7,419 bases of DNA from an uncultured Clostridia bacterium (lineage in GTDB: Bacteria > Bacillota > Clostridia > TANB77 > CAG-508), in the NCBI GenBank assembly GCA_947623615.1, contig CANQHH010000062.1, forward strand, positions 1 to 7,419, written 5' to 3'. Numbering within the stretch: position 1 is the stretch's first letter; the number at the start of each line of letters is the position of its first letter. Positions 6,108 through 7,419 of this stretch are shown here, piece after piece. The position numbers and the translations under genes were made by a program. Under the pieces are notes generated by a model. That model had not been told where the DNA came from and did no database searches. It saw nothing but the letters and a program-made list of their open reading frames with translations.

Positions 6108-7419
6108 AATCTAATACTTCTTCTGTAAAATATTCACTAATTGCATTTATTAATTCCTGCTTTACTTCTTCGATATCTGTTCCTTCTACTTGTGCACCAG
6201 CCAATGTTATATGACCTCCACCACCGAGTTTTTCTAATATAACCTGAACATTTATATCTCCTATCGAACGTCCACTAATACATATTTTGTCACCTAATCG
6301 TCCAATAACAAATGATGCAGTTATGTTGCTTATCGTTAATAACTCGTCTGCAGCTTTTGCACATATAATATTAGCATCTTTATCTTCTTCATCATAAATA
6401 GATATCGCTATCGAATCATACATTTCCTCCGCATTACCAACTATTGAAGAAATTATATTATATGTTTGTAAATCGCTTTGGAACCATTTTTTTACTCTTA
6501 TTATATCAACACCACATTTTCTTAAATATGCTGCAGCCTCAAATGTTCTAACTCCTGTCTTAAATGTAAATGCCTTTGTATCCATCATAATACCCGCATA
6601 TAATGCCTCTGTATCTAATTCTGTAAGTTCAACATCTACTGTAGCATATTCTATAATTTCTGTTACAAGCTCTGCAGTTGATGACGCATACACTTCTTGG
6701 AATGTTAATGTAGCATTTTCTATATAATCTGTACTTCTTCTATGATGATCAATTATAACTACCTTTTGTGTTTTTTCTAACAACTCTGGCGCTTCTACAT
6801 AGTTTTTCTTATGTGTGTCTACAATTATCAATAATGTATCTTCACTTATTTTTGAAATTGCCTCATTTTTCCCTATTATAATATCTCTGTATTCTTCATT
6901 TTCCATCAAACAATTTATAAAATTCTCAAGGCTCATTCCATATGAATCATTAACAATGTAAGCCTCTTTTCCTAGTGTTTTCGCAAGCCTATATACTCCC
7001 ATTCCAGAGCCCATGCAATCCATATCAGAATTATTATGACCCATTATAATTACATCTTTTGCATCTGATATTAATTCTTCTAATGCATGTGATACAATTC
7101 TTGCTTTTACTTTGGTTCTTTTCTCTAATTCTTGAGTTCTTCCACCAAAGAAATTGTATTTCTCATTTTCTCTAACAACTGCTTGGTCTCCTCCACGACC
7201 TAATATAAGGTCTAATGCAGATTGAGCTGTTTTATACTTTTCATAATTGTTATTTCCATCGTTTGACATGGCTATACTCAAAGTAAACTGTGTTCTCTCA
7301 AACGATTCATCTTTTATGCTGTCTAAAATATCAAATCTTTTTTCCTCTATTTGCTTGATGTATTTTTTCTCAAAAATACCAACAAATGTATCTCTTTCTA
7401 ATTTTAAAATTAAACCATT
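6106..7419 (-). CDS. gdpP: Cyclic-di-AMP phosphodiesterase GdpP (DHH family), C-terminal part
   Basis: GdpP hydrolyses c-di-AMP to pApA and so affects potassium balance, osmotic control and cell-wall stress. The frame is open to the window edge at 7419, giving 437 residues; about 220 more (two membrane helices, a PAS domain and part of the GGDEF-like domain) lie outside. Residues 1 to about 90 are the end of the degenerate GGDEF domain (EEKRFDILD, TLSIAMSND, ALDLILGRGGDQAVV). The DHH phosphoesterase domain shows GHNNSDMDCMG (His128, Asp132, Asp134), VDTHKK (Asp201), the DHH triad itself (224-226) and MMDTKAF (Asp280). The DHHA1 domain ends with GGGGHITLAGA (399 onward). All metal ligands expected from the family are present, so the enzyme should be active. 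The TTG at 7281 is an internal codon, not the start. Position before rplI-dnaB is the standard Bacillota context. Confidence 0.96.
   Translation of the reverse strand, partial: NGLILKLERDTFVGIFEKKYIKQIEEKRFDILDSIKDESFERTQFTLSIAMSNDGNNNYEKYKTAQSALDLILGRGGDQAVVRENEKYNFFGGRTQELEKRTKVKARIVSHALEELISDAKDVIIMGHNNSDMDCMGSGMGVYRLAKTLGKEAYIVNDSYGMSLENFINCLMENEEYRDIIIGKNEAISKISEDTLLIIVDTHKKNYVEAPELLEKTQKVVIIDHHRRSTDYIENATLTFQEVYASSTAELVTEIIEYATVDVELTELDTEALYAGIMMDTKAFTFKTGVRTFEAAAYLRKCGVDIIRVKKWFQSDLQTYNIISSIVGNAEEMYDSIAISIYDEEDKDANIICAKAADELLTISNITASFVIGRLGDKICISGRSIGDINVQVILEKLGGGGHITLAGAQVEGTDIEEVKQELINAISEYFTEEVLD

Noticed and set aside
7279..7281. TTG at 7281 as the start of gdpP.
   Set aside because: The frame stays open to the window edge and the upstream residues (EEKRFDILD and neighbours) match the degenerate GGDEF domain of GdpP, so this codon is internal.
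1..7419. A mobile element, CRISPR array, toxin-antitoxin pair or defence system.
   Set aside because: Nearly all of the window is covered by recognised core genes; the gaps are short and contain only expression signals and the palindromic pair.

Overview
The window is AT-rich (roughly 30% G+C by eye) and carries a run of housekeeping genes, all on the minus strand. The gene order gdpP - rplI - dnaB - tilS - ftsH - class B penicillin-binding protein, strong AGGAGG-type ribosome binding sites, a TTG start and strong avoidance of GC-rich codons all suggest a low-GC Bacillota, most likely a member of Clostridia. Species cannot be told from the sequence.

Read in the direction of transcription (high to low coordinates), the layout is as follows. 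7419-6106 is the C-terminal two thirds of gdpP (c-di-AMP phosphodiesterase), whose 5' end lies outside the window. A perfect but AT-rich hairpin lies over and just after its stop codon. 6004-5558 is rplI (ribosomal protein L9), with a possible own promoter. It is followed at short spacings by dnaB (5533-4208, replicative helicase) and tilS (4189-3188, tRNA-Ile lysidine synthetase, short form). The 182-base gap after tilS holds a good sigma-A-type promoter, a pair of GGGGACAG/GTCCCC palindromic units that would sit in the 5' leader, and a strong ribosome binding site in front of the TTG start of ftsH. ftsH (3005-1196) is complete in content but split into two frames by one base near 2555. It is followed after 37 bases by the N-terminal 385 codons of a class B penicillin-binding protein, which runs out of the window at position 1.

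The genes cover second-messenger turnover, translation, DNA replication, tRNA decoding, membrane proteolysis and cell-wall synthesis. The neighbourhood is a conserved core region, not an accessory island, and I see no mobile element gene, phage gene, CRISPR array or defence system. The most interesting feature is the ftsH frame break. It falls exactly on CUU-CGG, where CGG is the only in-frame CGG codon I could find in the window. That resembles a slippery +1 frameshift site with a rare A-site codon, but an indel mutation or a sequencing error explains it equally well. The palindromic pair in the ftsH leader and the short TilS are lesser points of interest.
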